A stretch of 64,000 bases of DNA from Pseudomonas triclosanedens (GTDB taxonomy: Bacteria > Pseudomonadota > Gammaproteobacteria > Pseudomonadales > Pseudomonadaceae), in contig NZ_CP113432.1 in NCBI RefSeq assembly GCF_026686735.1, forward strand, positions 6,181,385 through 6,245,384. Reading direction: 5' to 3'. The notes under the pieces were generated by a model. The model was not told the origin of the DNA. It saw nothing but the letters and a program-made list of their open reading frames with translations, and ran no database searches. A program made the position numbers and the translations under genes. Below are positions 1 through 8,220 of the stretch, in pieces; the stretch's first letter is position 1, and every line of letters begins with the position of its first letter.

Positions 1-839
1 TCACCCTGTGCCGCCGCCACGGCCTGCGCGTCTCCGAACTGATGATGGCCAACGAACGCATGTGGCGCAGCGAAACCGACATCCGCGACGGCCTCAAGAC
101 CATCTGGCAAGCCATGCGCGACTGCGTCGACAGCGGGCTCAACCACGAAGGCATCCTGCCCGGCGGCCTCAACGTGCAACGCCGCGCCGCCCGCCTGCAC
201 AGAAACCTCCAGGAAATCGGCAAGCCCAACGTCATCGGCTCCACCCTCTCCGCGATGGAATGGGTCAACCTCTTCGCCCTCGCCGTCAACGAAGAAAACG
301 CCGCCGGCGGGCGCATGGTCACCGCCCCCACCAACGGCGCCGCCGGCATCATCCCCGCCGTCCTGCACTACTACATGCGCTTCAACCCCGACGCCCGCGA
401 CAGCGACGTCACCGACTACCTCCTCGCCGCCGCCGCCGTCGGCATCCTGTGCAAGAAAAACGCCTCCATCTCCGGCGCCGAAGTCGGCTGCCAGGGCGAA
501 GTCGGCTCCGCCTGCGCAATGGCCGCCGCCGGCCTTGCCGAAGTCCTGGGCGCCAGCCCCGAACAGGTAGAGAACGCCGCCGAGATCGGCCTCGAACACA
601 ACCTCGGCCTCACCTGCGACCCCGTCGGCGGGTTGGTCCAGGTGCCCTGCATCGAGCGCAACGCCATCGCCGCCGTGAAAGCCATCAACGCCGCGCAAAT
701 GGCCCTGCGCGGCGACGGCCAGCACTTCATCAGCCTCGACCAGGTCATCCGTACCATGCGCGACACCGGCGCCGACATGCACGACAAATACAAGGAAACC
801 TCGCGCGGCGGCCTCGCCGTCAGCAGCATCGAATGCTGA
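1..839 (+). CDS. sdaB: L-serine dehydratase, C-terminal part (5' end outside window)
   Basis: Iron-sulfur L-serine ammonia-lyase, which converts L-serine to pyruvate and ammonia. The reading frame is already open at the left edge, so the N-terminal beta domain is missing and about 279 residues of the alpha domain remain. Family motifs seen are [25 protein letters not shown], and [20 protein letters not shown] followed by Cys, which supplies [4Fe-4S] cysteines. The protein ends in ...SIEC: in characterised bacterial enzymes of this family the very last Cys folds back onto the cluster, and it is conserved here. The gene lies directly upstream of gbdR, as in P. aeruginosa (sdaB, recalled as PA5379), and would remove the serine made from glycine betaine. 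The symbol sdaB rather than sdaA rests on this synteny. Confidence 0.93.
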   Translation, partial: TLCRRHGLRVSELMMANERMWRSETDIRDGLKTIWQAMRDCVDSGLNHEGILPGGLNVQRRAARLHRNLQEIGKPNVIGSTLSAMEWVNLFALAVNEENAAGGRMVTAPTNGAAGIIPAVLHYYMRFNPDARDSDVTDYLLAAAAVGILCKKNASISGAEVGCQGEVGSACAMAAAGLAEVLGASPEQVENAAEIGLEHNLGLTCDPVGGLVQVPCIERNAIAAVKAINAAQMALRGDGQHFISLDQVIRTMRDTGADMHDKYKETSRGGLAVSSIEC

Positions 840-1030
840 CCCCAAATAGACCACGCCGCCCATCCAACGCCACATTCTGGCGCAGCAGTACGCCCGTACC
901 GACGTAGCACCCAGCGTTACCGATCCGGTCATCGCAGGTTCGGCGAGCCAACCGCCGAGTGCTACCAAAATCCCCAGCCCAGTGCCCATGCGCATTTGCG
1001 ACCTGCGAGGGGTCGCAATCCGGACCATCA

Positions 1031-1062
1031 AAAACGGCATTTCCATGCCGTTTTCTTTTTTT
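1031..1062 (+). terminator. Rho-independent terminator downstream of sdaB
   Basis: A 10-bp perfect stem (AAAACGGCAT / ATGCCGTTTT) with a TTCC loop is followed by C and seven T. It lies about 190 bp after the sdaB stop codon and before the gbdR promoter, so it would separate the two transcription units. Confidence 0.75.
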
Positions 1063-1087
1063 ATTGAACGTCCATTCAACCTAGGCA

Positions 1088-1103
1088 TGGCATTTGCCTT
1101 GCT
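1088..1103 (+). promoter_or_regulatory. Sigma-54 (-24/-12) promoter of gbdR
   Basis: TGGCATTTGCCTTGCT fits the RpoN consensus TGGCAC-N5-TTGC(A/T), with the GG and GC elements 12 bases apart as required. It lies about 110 bp upstream of the gbdR start, leaving room for a leader. In P. aeruginosa gbdR is reported to be controlled by the sigma-54 activators NtrC and CbrB, so a promoter of this class is expected here. No activator site was identified with certainty. Confidence 0.75.
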
Positions 1104-1212
1104 ATGGACAGAGGAACAGCCAAGGGACCGCCCAAGGCGGAATTCCCCGAGCAGACAACAAGCATAAGAAACGCCTCCAGCGAGGCGACTGTGACTAGCG
1201 TGAGGTGATCGA

Positions 1213-2319
1213 ATGAACGCGTTCAACCCCGGAGTTCCCCCGCAAAACCGAGCTCCGCAGTCCATCGGCTTCCTGCTGCTGGACAACTTCACCCTGATCT
1301 CCCTGGCCTCCGCGGTAGAACCGCTGCGCATGGCCAACCAGCTCTCCGGACGCGAACTCTACCGCTGGCACACCCTGAGCCTCGACGGCCGCCAGATCTG
1401 GGCCAGCGACGGCCTGCAGATCACCCCCGACGCCGGCTGCGACAGCGCCCCGCAAATGGACACCCTCATCGTCGTCGGCGGCGTCGGCATCCAGCGCAGC
1501 GTCACCCGCGAACACGCCACCTTCCTCCAGGCCCAGGCCCGCCTTGGCCGCAAGCTCGGCGCCGTATGCACCGGCAGTTGGGCCCTGGCCCGCGCCGGCC
1601 TGCTCGACGGCTACGACTGCAGCGTCCACTGGGAATGCCTGGCCGCCATGCAGGAAGCCTTCCCCCGCGTCGCCATGAGCACCCGCCTGTTCTCCATCGA
1701 CCGCAACCGCTTCACCTCCTCCGGCGGCACCGCGCCGATGGACATGATGCTGCACCTCATCGGCCGCGAGCATGGCCGCGAACTCTCCGCCGCCATCTCC
1801 GAAATGTTCATCTACGAACGCATCCGCAACGAACAGGACCACCAGCGCGTCCCGCTCAAGCACATGCTCGGCACCAACCAGCCCAAGCTCCAGGAAATCG
1901 TCGCCCTGATGGAAGCCAACCTCGAAGAGCCCATCGACCTCGACGAACTGGCCGTCTACGTCAACGTCTCGCGCCGCCAGCTCGAGCGCCTGTTCCAGAA
2001 GTACCTGCACTGCTCGCCCTCGCGCTACTACCTCAAGCTGCGCCTGATCCGCGCGCGCCAACTGCTCAAGCAAACCTCCATGTCCATCATCGAAGTCGCC
2101 TCCGTGTGCGGCTTCGTCTCCACCCCCCACTTCTCCAAGTGCTACCGCGAATACTTCGGCATCCCGCCGCGCGACGAGCGCCAGGGCCAGCCCATCGGCC
2201 AGCCCGTCATGGTCATGCCCATCCCGCAGGACCTCGCCCTCATGCCCAACTCCTCCGCCATCTCCGCCCTGAGCCAGGCCCAGGGCGAATCCACCTTCGC
2301 CAGCGTGCGCGTAGTCTGA
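1213..2319 (+). CDS. gbdR: Glycine betaine-responsive AraC-family activator GbdR
   Basis: A 368-aa transcription activator of the GATase1-like AraC subgroup. The N-terminal part (about residues 15–190: IGFLLLDNFTLISLASAVEP, then GAVCTGSWALARAGLLDG and the SSGGTAPMDMMLHLI segment) is the DJ-1/PfpI-like effector-binding domain. Residues about 225–325 carry two helix-turn-helix motifs ([16 protein letters not shown] and IIEVASVCGFVSTPHFSKCY). By family knowledge GbdR senses glycine betaine or dimethylglycine and switches on their catabolic genes. Identification rests on the fold, the position just after sdaB, and the carnitine operon nearby, whose product is glycine betaine. The ATG start follows GAGGTGATCG, a usable ribosome site. 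A sigma-54 promoter lies upstream and a strong terminator downstream. Confidence 0.93.
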   Translation: MNAFNPGVPPQNRAPQSIGFLLLDNFTLISLASAVEPLRMANQLSGRELYRWHTLSLDGRQIWASDGLQITPDAGCDSAPQMDTLIVVGGVGIQRSVTREHATFLQAQARLGRKLGAVCTGSWALARAGLLDGYDCSVHWECLAAMQEAFPRVAMSTRLFSIDRNRFTSSGGTAPMDMMLHLIGREHGRELSAAISEMFIYERIRNEQDHQRVPLKHMLGTNQPKLQEIVALMEANLEEPIDLDELAVYVNVSRRQLERLFQKYLHCSPSRYYLKLRLIRARQLLKQTSMSIIEVASVCGFVSTPHFSKCYREYFGIPPRDERQGQPIGQPVMVMPIPQDLALMPNSSAISALSQAQGESTFASVRVV

Positions 2320-2341
2320 CCCGCACCTCGCCCGCAGAACG

Positions 2342-2371
2342 AAAAAGGGAGGCCAGTGGCCTCCCTTTTTT
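2342..2371 (+). terminator. Rho-independent terminator of gbdR
   Basis: An A-run and 8-bp GC stem (AAAAAGGGAGGCC / GGCCTCCC) with an AGT loop is followed by six T, 22 bp after the gbdR stop codon. Confidence 0.9.
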
Positions 2372-2634
2372 CATCCCGCCTCAGCAGGGGCGCCGACGCG
2401 TCTAGTCCGCCCTCATCAGCCTTTTCCCAAGTCTGCACAGGGAACTACTGCATCCCGCCCATCGCAGTGGATGCCTCGCCCCCTCATCGCTAGCATGGCA
2501 GCTCGTTCACCACACGATCCCGAGCGATCTGTGCAAGTTCTTGCCTAATCGGCACATCGTGGGGAGTAGCGGAAGGCGATCCGTGAGCGCCGAACAGCGC
2601 GGATCGAGCAGGAGTTTCAACAGACCCAAAAGAC

Positions 2635-2668
2635 GCGGGCCCAAGGTGGTCACACACCTTGAGCCCGC
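2635..2668 (+). promoter_or_regulatory. Long hairpin in the leader of the small gene at 2701
   Basis: GCGGGCCCAAGGTG (2635–2648) and CACCTTGAGCCCGC (2655–2668) are complementary at 13 of 14 positions with a 6-base loop. The hairpin ends 32 bp before the next start codon and is not followed by a T-run, so it is unlikely to be a simple terminator. It may stabilise the mRNA or act as a protein-binding leader; the role is inferred. The rest of the 2372–2700 gap shows no convincing gene. Confidence 0.4.
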
Positions 2669-2700
2669 TAACCACAAAGCAGCTAAACAGGAGCTGAATC

Positions 2701-3033
2701 ATGGCTAACACCGATCATACGTCACCCTCCAGCCCAGCAGAACGCCGCGAAGGGGGCACCTTCATCCCGCTGGGGCCAGCGTCACAACACAGCAAACTGC
2801 CCCGCGACGCCACCCTCTACCTGAACCCCAACGCCCCCGCCAACGCGCTGTACGACGCCGCCGAATACCGGCTGAAATCCCTCATCGACCTGCTCACCAC
2901 ACTGGAGCTGGCCGAACTGACCGCCCTCCCCAACCACAACCTCCTCCAACTCAGCCGCTCGCTGCTACTGCTGGCATCCGACGCCCAGTCGCTGTACCAG
3001 GCCAACCAGCAACAGCGCGCCAGAGGGCAATAA
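2701..3033 (+). CDS. Small conserved Pseudomonas protein (DUF6124/DUF3077-like)
   Basis: A 110-aa protein with a Ser/Pro/Thr-rich polar N-terminus (residues 1–45) and a helical second half (ANALYDAAEYRLKSLIDLLT, then LLQLSRSLLLLASDAQSLYQ). This layout recalls the short DUF6124/DUF3077-type proteins common in Pseudomonas, whose function is unknown. The family assignment is by overall look, not by a decisive motif. The start is supported by CAGGAG nine bases before ATG. The gene is monocistronic, with a hairpin leader and its own terminator. There is no signal peptide or membrane segment, so it is probably cytoplasmic. Confidence 0.75.
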   Translation: MANTDHTSPSSPAERREGGTFIPLGPASQHSKLPRDATLYLNPNAPANALYDAAEYRLKSLIDLLTTLELAELTALPNHNLLQLSRSLLLLASDAQSLYQANQQQRARGQ

Positions 3034-3048
3034 CCCGCCCCAACAACA

Positions 3049-3076
3049 AAAACCCCAGCTCGTTGGCTGGGGTTTT
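3049..3076 (+). terminator. Rho-independent terminator of the small gene at 2701
   Basis: The stem AAAACCCCAGC / GCTGGGGTTTT (11 bp, 6-base loop) ends in four T, 16 bp after the stop codon. The A-run on the left arm makes it potentially bidirectional, although the convergent DUF1254 gene ends more than 200 bp away. Confidence 0.8.
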
Positions 3077-3095
3077 CAAGGTTTCAAAGAGGAAG

Positions 3096-3197
3096 GATTT
3101 GTTTTCCTGCCACCGATACGCCCGCTGGCCAGCCTGGGCGCGGAGCTGCATTGCACTTGACCATCTGTGTGCATTCGTTCTGACCATGCAGTTGCAT
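3096..3197. repeat. Left copy of a diverged inverted repeat flanking the DUF1254 gene
   Basis: TCTGACCATGCAGTTGCAT (3179–3197) is repeated perfectly in inverted orientation at 5041–5059. Around it, GTTCTGACC (3177–3185) matches 5030–5038 and GATTTGTTTTCC (3096–3107) matches 5086–5097, also inverted. The two copies differ by indels between these blocks. They bracket the DUF1254 gene and may be remnants of one dispersed intergenic element. Confidence 0.5.
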
Positions 3198-3289
3198 CGG
3201 TTTTACCAGAACGGTTTGAAACCATGTGCGGCAGAGAATAGCCACAAGCGGACGCTGACGGGGATGCCCCGCCAGCGTAACCAGCCCCC

Positions 3290-4774
3290 TTACTTGACCT
3301 TCACCACATCATCGGGCTTCCACGTCTGGTCGTAGAAGGCATCCTCGCTGCCGTACAGGCGCAGAGCCACGAGGAAGTTGCGCCCCGGAATGGTCTGGAT
3401 GAAGGCCGAGTCGGCCACATCAGCCGGTTTCTCCGGGCCGAACCAAATTTCGATGGAACCGTCCTGCTGCTTTGGAATGTCGTAATAGCCGTTAGTGGAC
3501 GGCAGCAACTGCTTGGTCTCGGGCATGGTGCCATCAGTGATGTTGTAGGCCGTCACCGCCCAGAACAGCGCGGCCGGCGGGTTCGGCGGCAGGCGCAACT
3601 TATAGGTGCTGCCACCTTCGAGGAACTTGCCGTCCTTGTCACGGCCGGTAAAGGGGTACTTGGAGCCGGCGCCGGTGGTGTGCATCACCATCGCCGGGGC
3701 GGAGGAGTAGGCGAACTGGAAGAAGTTAGCGCGCTGGTTGGTGTCCAGGTAGCTCTTCTGCATCCAGTCGTTGGTGCCGCCGGCCCAGGTGTTCTCGTAT
3801 TGGCGATCGGTGTAGTAGAGGTTGCGCTTGTCCTCGCGGCCCAACTGACGATTGGCGAGGATCATCTTAGGCGCGGTTTCGACGGCTTTCTTCAGCAACT
3901 CCTCCTGATTCGCATTAGGCTTGAAGGGCTCACCCTTGACGATGCCAATGGAAGCCAGCACACCGCGCAGCTCCGGGTCGATGGCCTCGACCGGCTCGTA
4001 GTCGATAAAGGCCTTGAGCTTGGTCCAGTAGGTGTTGTCGACCGGGTACATCATGTTCAGGTTCTTGCCGCTGGCGTCTGGGAACTGCATCGGCCTGGCG
4101 TCTTTCTCGGTCGCCCACAGCGGATAGACGCGTGTGGTCTCGGCGCTCTTCACCGCCGGTGCCGGATCAGGCTTGCCATCGCCCTTGGCCATCACGGTGC
4201 GGAAGAACAGGAAAACGTTGTAGGTGCGTGACTTTACGGCGAAGTAGCCTCCCGGCACCGGGCCGTTGTAATCCGGCGGCAGCAGCAGATAGAGGCCACC
4301 GCGTGCACGATCCGGCCCGATGGCGCCGACATCGGTGAGGGTGCGCTGGAAGAAGTCGGTGAACATGCCGATAACATTGGCTGGCGCCTTGACTACCAGC
4401 GGACCAGTCTCTTTCAGATCCAGGTAGCTCATGGAATAGATCACGTCAGCGTTGGGTGTGGGCACCATCGTCCGTGCGTCCATGCGCTCCTTCCAGATCG
4501 GCAGCACGTTGTAGCCGGCACCGAAGGCCTTCTCCGAGCCGTCTTTCATGCCGATGGTGTTGAGCAGAGGAAGCATCGTCATGTAGGCATAAATGGCGCG
4601 CTGGTAGTACAGCTCGTCACGCAGGCTCTCGGCCTCCTTCGGATCGAGCCAGTTGCCGTTGTTGATCTGCTTGATCAGCGGCGAGGCCGGGGCTTGGTCG
4701 GCGGCATGAAGCATCGATGTGCCAAGACAGGCGAACATAACAGCAGCGGATAGCACTTTCAGCGAGTGGATCAT
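3290..4774 (-). CDS. Secreted DUF1254/DUF1214 domain protein
   Basis: A 494-aa protein. The chosen start (MIHSLKVL...) has AAGGAAG seven bases upstream and gives a clean signal peptide ending near HAADQA, so the product is probably periplasmic. The N-terminal DUF1254 part (about residues 50–190) includes RTMVPTPNADVIYSMSYLDL, and the C-terminal DUF1214 part (about 370–490) includes KYPFTGRDKDGKFLEGGSTY and TNGYYDIPKQQDGSIEIWFG. Proteins with this pair are widespread, often annotated as exported or cell-envelope proteins, and have no established biochemical role. It stands alone, convergent with the small gene at 2701, and is bracketed by the inverted repeat described separately. Confidence 0.88.
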   Translation of the reverse strand: MIHSLKVLSAAVMFACLGTSMLHAADQAPASPLIKQINNGNWLDPKEAESLRDELYYQRAIYAYMTMLPLLNTIGMKDGSEKAFGAGYNVLPIWKERMDARTMVPTPNADVIYSMSYLDLKETGPLVVKAPANVIGMFTDFFQRTLTDVGAIGPDRARGGLYLLLPPDYNGPVPGGYFAVKSRTYNVFLFFRTVMAKGDGKPDPAPAVKSAETTRVYPLWATEKDARPMQFPDASGKNLNMMYPVDNTYWTKLKAFIDYEPVEAIDPELRGVLASIGIVKGEPFKPNANQEELLKKAVETAPKMILANRQLGREDKRNLYYTDRQYENTWAGGTNDWMQKSYLDTNQRANFFQFAYSSAPAMVMHTTGAGSKYPFTGRDKDGKFLEGGSTYKLRLPPNPPAALFWAVTAYNITDGTMPETKQLLPSTNGYYDIPKQQDGSIEIWFGPEKPADVADSAFIQTIPGRNFLVALRLYGSEDAFYDQTWKPDDVVKVK

Positions 4775-5027
4775 GTCGACTTCCTTGAAGTTAGCGGGGT
4801 TCCAGAGGTCGGTCGGCAAACTGCGGAGAGCCATTGCGGCTCACACTCAACTTTCCGTGCTCCTTGAAAGCACGAGTCTAGATGGCGTACGGGAGTCGAC
4901 AAGCTTGGGGCTTCGGCCTCACAGTCCGCTTTGGGTCGGTAGCTGCCTATTGAGGGAGCACTGTTAGACGCGTGCTGCTATTTCTCTCCGGCTGGGTCAA
5001 CTGCTGCCCTCGTCCATCTACAACTCG

Positions 5028-5097
5028 TTGGTCAGAACAAATGCAACTGCATGGTCAGATGAGTGCAATTGCGAACCTGGGCGCCGGAAAACAAATC
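5028..5097. repeat. Right copy of the inverted repeat flanking the DUF1254 gene
   Basis: ATGCAACTGCATGGTCAGA (5041–5059) is the exact reverse complement of 3179–3197, with flanking matching blocks GGTCAGAAC (5030–5038) and GGAAAACAAATC (5086–5097). It fills much of the gap between the DUF1254 gene and the end of the immunity gene array. Nothing coding is seen in 4775–5128. Confidence 0.5.
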
Positions 5098-5128
5098 AGT
5101 TCCCTCTCTGCAACTTCGTGCAAGCGAC

Positions 5129-5857
5129 CTACCGCCGTGAAACATGGCCCGCAAGGCAATTGGAAATGGCCAGCGCCTTCTCCACATGTTCCGGGTTATC
5201 CACAGAGGAAACCTCCTCCGAGACCGTGATCAAACTACCCGGACCGAAGCGTTCGCACTGAATATGCGGCGGGAGCAGTTGGCATACGGAGGGATTGTCG
5301 GAGTAGGTCATCCAGCCGACGGGGAGGCTGTCCCAGTTATCGTATGTCAAATAGAAGAAATCCATATTAGTGACAAGCCCAGACTCCGGGCTCCAGCACT
5401 CAATCGATGCCTTGAGCAAATCTAGCGAAAGAGGCTTATTTATAAACTCTGGATATTGGTATTCGGGAAAATCAATAATAACAGTATTAAATAGCCCATC
5501 AATACTGGAACCAGCACCTACAGACACACACACCTTGCCTTCCTTAGCGCTATTCTTATTACTCATCATTAAGCTATAGCCAAACTCACAGGTAGCATCA
5601 AGTGTCGGGTGGCCGCTCACATCTGTATGAGAGTACTCGTTTTCTTTATTGTATATTTTCTCACGTGCAACCTCGTAGAAATTGTTTAAATCGGGAGCAA
5701 TAGCTGTTTCAGCATTAGGTTTTCTCCCAACATCGTACAGCTCTCTGAAAATCGGATGAATCTCCTGCAGCCTCCGCAGATAATCTTTAGTATTTCTTAA
5801 ATATTCACCCAGCGTAATTGGGCGAGCTCTCCAGTAAATACCCAGGAATACTTCCAT
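5129..5857 (-). CDS. Imm52-type immunity protein, array copy 5 (distal end)
   Basis: Last of five tandem immunity genes, 242 aa from the internal Met (MEVFLGIYWRARPITLGEY), which aligns with the start of the effector-proximal copy and has GGAG eight bases upstream. An upstream in-frame ATG would add 13 residues (to 5896). It is nearly identical to the other copies but its C-terminus is replaced: ...LAGHVSRR instead of ...LAGKITRN, because the repeat unit breaks off here into unique flanking DNA. It carries ...SLITVSEEV where the others have SLITISEEV. No signal peptide is present. Predicted to neutralise the Tox-REase-5 nuclease in the cytoplasm. Confidence 0.85.
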   Translation of the reverse strand: MEVFLGIYWRARPITLGEYLRNTKDYLRRLQEIHPIFRELYDVGRKPNAETAIAPDLNNFYEVAREKIYNKENEYSHTDVSGHPTLDATCEFGYSLMMSNKNSAKEGKVCVSVGAGSSIDGLFNTVIIDFPEYQYPEFINKPLSLDLLKASIECWSPESGLVTNMDFFYLTYDNWDSLPVGWMTYSDNPSVCQLLPPHIQCERFGPGSLITVSEEVSSVDNPEHVEKALAISNCLAGHVSRR

Positions 5858-5901
5858 ATGCACATCTCCAGGGCTATTACTATATTCGCAACTCATCTCA
5901 T

Positions 5902-6630
5902 CTAATTACGCGTGATCTTACCCGCAAGGCAGGCGGAAATGGTCAGCGCCTTCTCCACATGTTCCGGGTTATCCACAGAGGAAACCTCTTCCGAAATCGT
6001 GATCAAACTACCCGGACCGAAGCGTTCGCACTGAATATGCGGCGGGAGCAGTTGGCATACGGAGGGATTGGAGGAGTAGGTCATCCAGCCGATGGAGAGG
6101 CTGTCCCTATTCTTGTATGTCAAATCCAGGAAATCCATATTAGTGACAAGCCCAAACTCCGGGCTCCAGCACTCAATCGATGCCTTGAGCAAATCTAGCG
6201 AAAGAGGCTTATTTATAAACTCTGGATATTGGTATTCGGGAAAATCAATAATAACAGTATTAAATAGCCCATCAATACTGGAACCAGCACCTACAGACAC
6301 ACACACCTTGCCTTCCTTAGCGCTATTCTTATTACTCATCATTAAGCTATAGCCAAACTCACAGGTAGCATCAAGTGTCGGGTGGCCGCTCACATCTGTA
6401 TGAGAGTACTCGTTTTCTTTATTGTATATTTTCTCACGTGCAACCTCGTAGAAATTGTTTAAATCGGGAGCAATAGCTGTTTCAGCATTAGGTTTTGTCC
6501 CAACATCGTACAGCTCTCTGAAAATCGGATGAATCTCCTGCAGCCTCCGCAGATAATCTTTAGTATTTCTTAAATATTCACCCAGCGTAATTGGGCGAGC
6601 TCTCCAGTAAATACCCAGGAATACTTCCAT
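5902..6630 (-). CDS. Imm52-type immunity protein, array copy 4
   Basis: 242 aa from the internal Met, with a possible 13-residue extension to 6669. This copy carries the most substitutions in the C-terminal third: EFGLVTNMDFLDLTYKNRDS and SIGWMTYSSNP replace the FFYLTYDNWDS / PVGWMTYSDNP version of its sisters. Its tail, ALTISACLAGKITRN, matches only copy 1 (next to the effector). The ribosome site has the weaker form GAAG instead of GGAG. The mixed pattern suggests segment exchange between copies. It may differ from its sisters in target range, which is inferred. Confidence 0.87.
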   Translation of the reverse strand: MEVFLGIYWRARPITLGEYLRNTKDYLRRLQEIHPIFRELYDVGTKPNAETAIAPDLNNFYEVAREKIYNKENEYSHTDVSGHPTLDATCEFGYSLMMSNKNSAKEGKVCVSVGAGSSIDGLFNTVIIDFPEYQYPEFINKPLSLDLLKASIECWSPEFGLVTNMDFLDLTYKNRDSLSIGWMTYSSNPSVCQLLPPHIQCERFGPGSLITISEEVSSVDNPEHVEKALTISACLAGKITRN

Positions 6631-6674
6631 ATGCACATCTTCAGGGCTATTGCTATATTCGCAACTCATCTCAT

Positions 6675-7403
6675 CTAATTACGCGTGATCTTACCCGCAA
6701 GGCAGTTGGAAATGGCCAGCGCCTTCTCCACATGTTCCGGGTTATCCACAGAGGAAACCTCTTCCGAAATCGTGATCAAGCTACCCGGACCGAAGCGTTC
6801 GCACTGAATATGCGGCGGGAGCAGTTGGCATACGGAGGGGTTGTCGGAGTAGGTCATCCAGCCGACGGGGAGGCTGTCCCAGTTATCGTATGTCAAATAG
6901 AAGAAATCCATATTAGTGACAAGCCCAGACTCCGGGCTCCAGCACTCAATCGATGCCTTGAGCAAATCTAGCGAAAGAGGCTTATTTATAAACTCTGGAT
7001 ATTGGTATTCGGGAAAATCAATAATAACAGTATTAAATAGCCCATCAATACTGGAACCAGCACCTACAGACACACACACCTTGCCTTCCTTAGCGCTATT
7101 CTTATTACTCATCATTAAGCTATAGCCAAACTCACAGGTAGCATCAAGTGTCGGGTGGCCGCTCACATCTGTATGAGAGTACTCGTTTTCTTTATTGTAT
7201 ATTTTCTCACGTGCAACCTCGTAGAAATTGTTTAAATCGGGAGCAATAGCTGTTTCAGCATTAGGTTTTGTCCCAACATCGTACAGCTCTCTGAAAATCG
7301 GATGAATCTCCTGCAGCCTCCGCAGATAATCTTTAGTATTTCTTAAATATTCACCCAGCGTAATTGGGCGAGCTCTCCAGTAAATACCCAGGAATACTTC
7401 CAT
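6675..7403 (-). CDS. Imm52-type immunity protein, array copy 3
   Basis: 242 aa from the internal Met, with a possible 13-residue extension to 7442. It has DVGTKPN and the EDV-type leader (GAAG ribosome site) like copy 4, but the FFYLTYDNWDS segment and ALAISNCLAGKITRN tail of copy 2. Five nucleotides separate the previous gene's stop codon from the first ATG of this gene and 44 from the preferred ATG, so the array is almost certainly one transcript read from the effector side. Function assigned by position behind a Tox-REase-5 toxin and resemblance to the Imm52 family. Confidence 0.87.
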   Translation of the reverse strand: MEVFLGIYWRARPITLGEYLRNTKDYLRRLQEIHPIFRELYDVGTKPNAETAIAPDLNNFYEVAREKIYNKENEYSHTDVSGHPTLDATCEFGYSLMMSNKNSAKEGKVCVSVGAGSSIDGLFNTVIIDFPEYQYPEFINKPLSLDLLKASIECWSPESGLVTNMDFFYLTYDNWDSLPVGWMTYSDNPSVCQLLPPHIQCERFGPGSLITISEEVSSVDNPEHVEKALAISNCLAGKITRN

Positions 7404-7447
7404 ATGCACATCTTCAGGGCTATTGCTATATTCGCAACTCATCTCAT

Positions 7448-8176
7448 CTAATTACGCGTGATCTTACCCGCAAGGCAGTTGGAAATGGCCAGCGCCTTCT
7501 CCACATGTTCCGGGTTATCCACAGAGGAAACCTCTTCCGAAATCGTGATCAAGCTACCCGGACCGAAGCGTTCGCACTGAATATGCGGCGGGAGCAGTTG
7601 GCATACGGAGGGATTGTCGGAGTAGGTCATCCAGCCGACGGGGAGGCTGTCCCAGTTATCGTATGTCAAATAGAAGAAATCCATATTAGTGACAAGCCCA
7701 GACTCCGGGCTCCAGCACTCAATCGATGCCTTGAGCAAATCTAGCGAAAGAGGCTTATTTATAAACTCTGGATATTGGTATTCGGGAAAATCAATAATAA
7801 CAGTATTAAATAGCCCATCAATACTGGAACCAGCACCTACAGACACACACACCTTGCCTTCCTTAGCGCTATTCTTATTACTCATCATTAAGCTATAGCC
7901 AAACTCACAGGTAGCATCAAGTGTCGGGTGGCCGCTCACATCTGTATGAGAGTACTCGTTTTCTTTATTGTATATTTTCTCACGTGCAACCTCGTAGAAA
8001 TTGTTTAAATCGGGAGCAATAGCTGTTTCAGCATTAGGTTTTCTCCCAACATCGTACAGCTCTCTGAAAATCGGATGAATCTCCTGCAGCCTCCGCAGAT
8101 AATCTTTAGTATTTCTTAAATATTCACCCAGCGTAATTGGGCGAGCTCTCCAGTAAATACCCAGGAATACTTCCAT
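7448..8176 (-). CDS. Imm52-type immunity protein, array copy 2
   Basis: 242 aa from the internal Met, with a possible 13-residue extension to 8215. It has the GGAG ribosome site and DVGRKPN variant shared with copy 5, and the common ESGLVTNMDFFYLTYDNWDS segment. It differs from copy 5 mainly at the normal ...LAGKITRN end. The near identity of copies 2 and 5 across the intervening copies supports block duplication of more than one unit. Confidence 0.87.
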   Translation of the reverse strand: MEVFLGIYWRARPITLGEYLRNTKDYLRRLQEIHPIFRELYDVGRKPNAETAIAPDLNNFYEVAREKIYNKENEYSHTDVSGHPTLDATCEFGYSLMMSNKNSAKEGKVCVSVGAGSSIDGLFNTVIIDFPEYQYPEFINKPLSLDLLKASIECWSPESGLVTNMDFFYLTYDNWDSLPVGWMTYSDNPSVCQLLPPHIQCERFGPGSLITISEEVSSVDNPEHVEKALAISNCLAGKITRN

Positions 8177-8220
8177 ATGCACATCTCCAGGGCTATTACT
8201 ATATTCGCAACTCATCTCAT

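Noticed and set aside
8..907. Long Arg/Pro/His-rich open frame overlapping sdaB
   Set aside because: A GC-rich shadow frame; the other + strand frame encodes a clear serine dehydratase.
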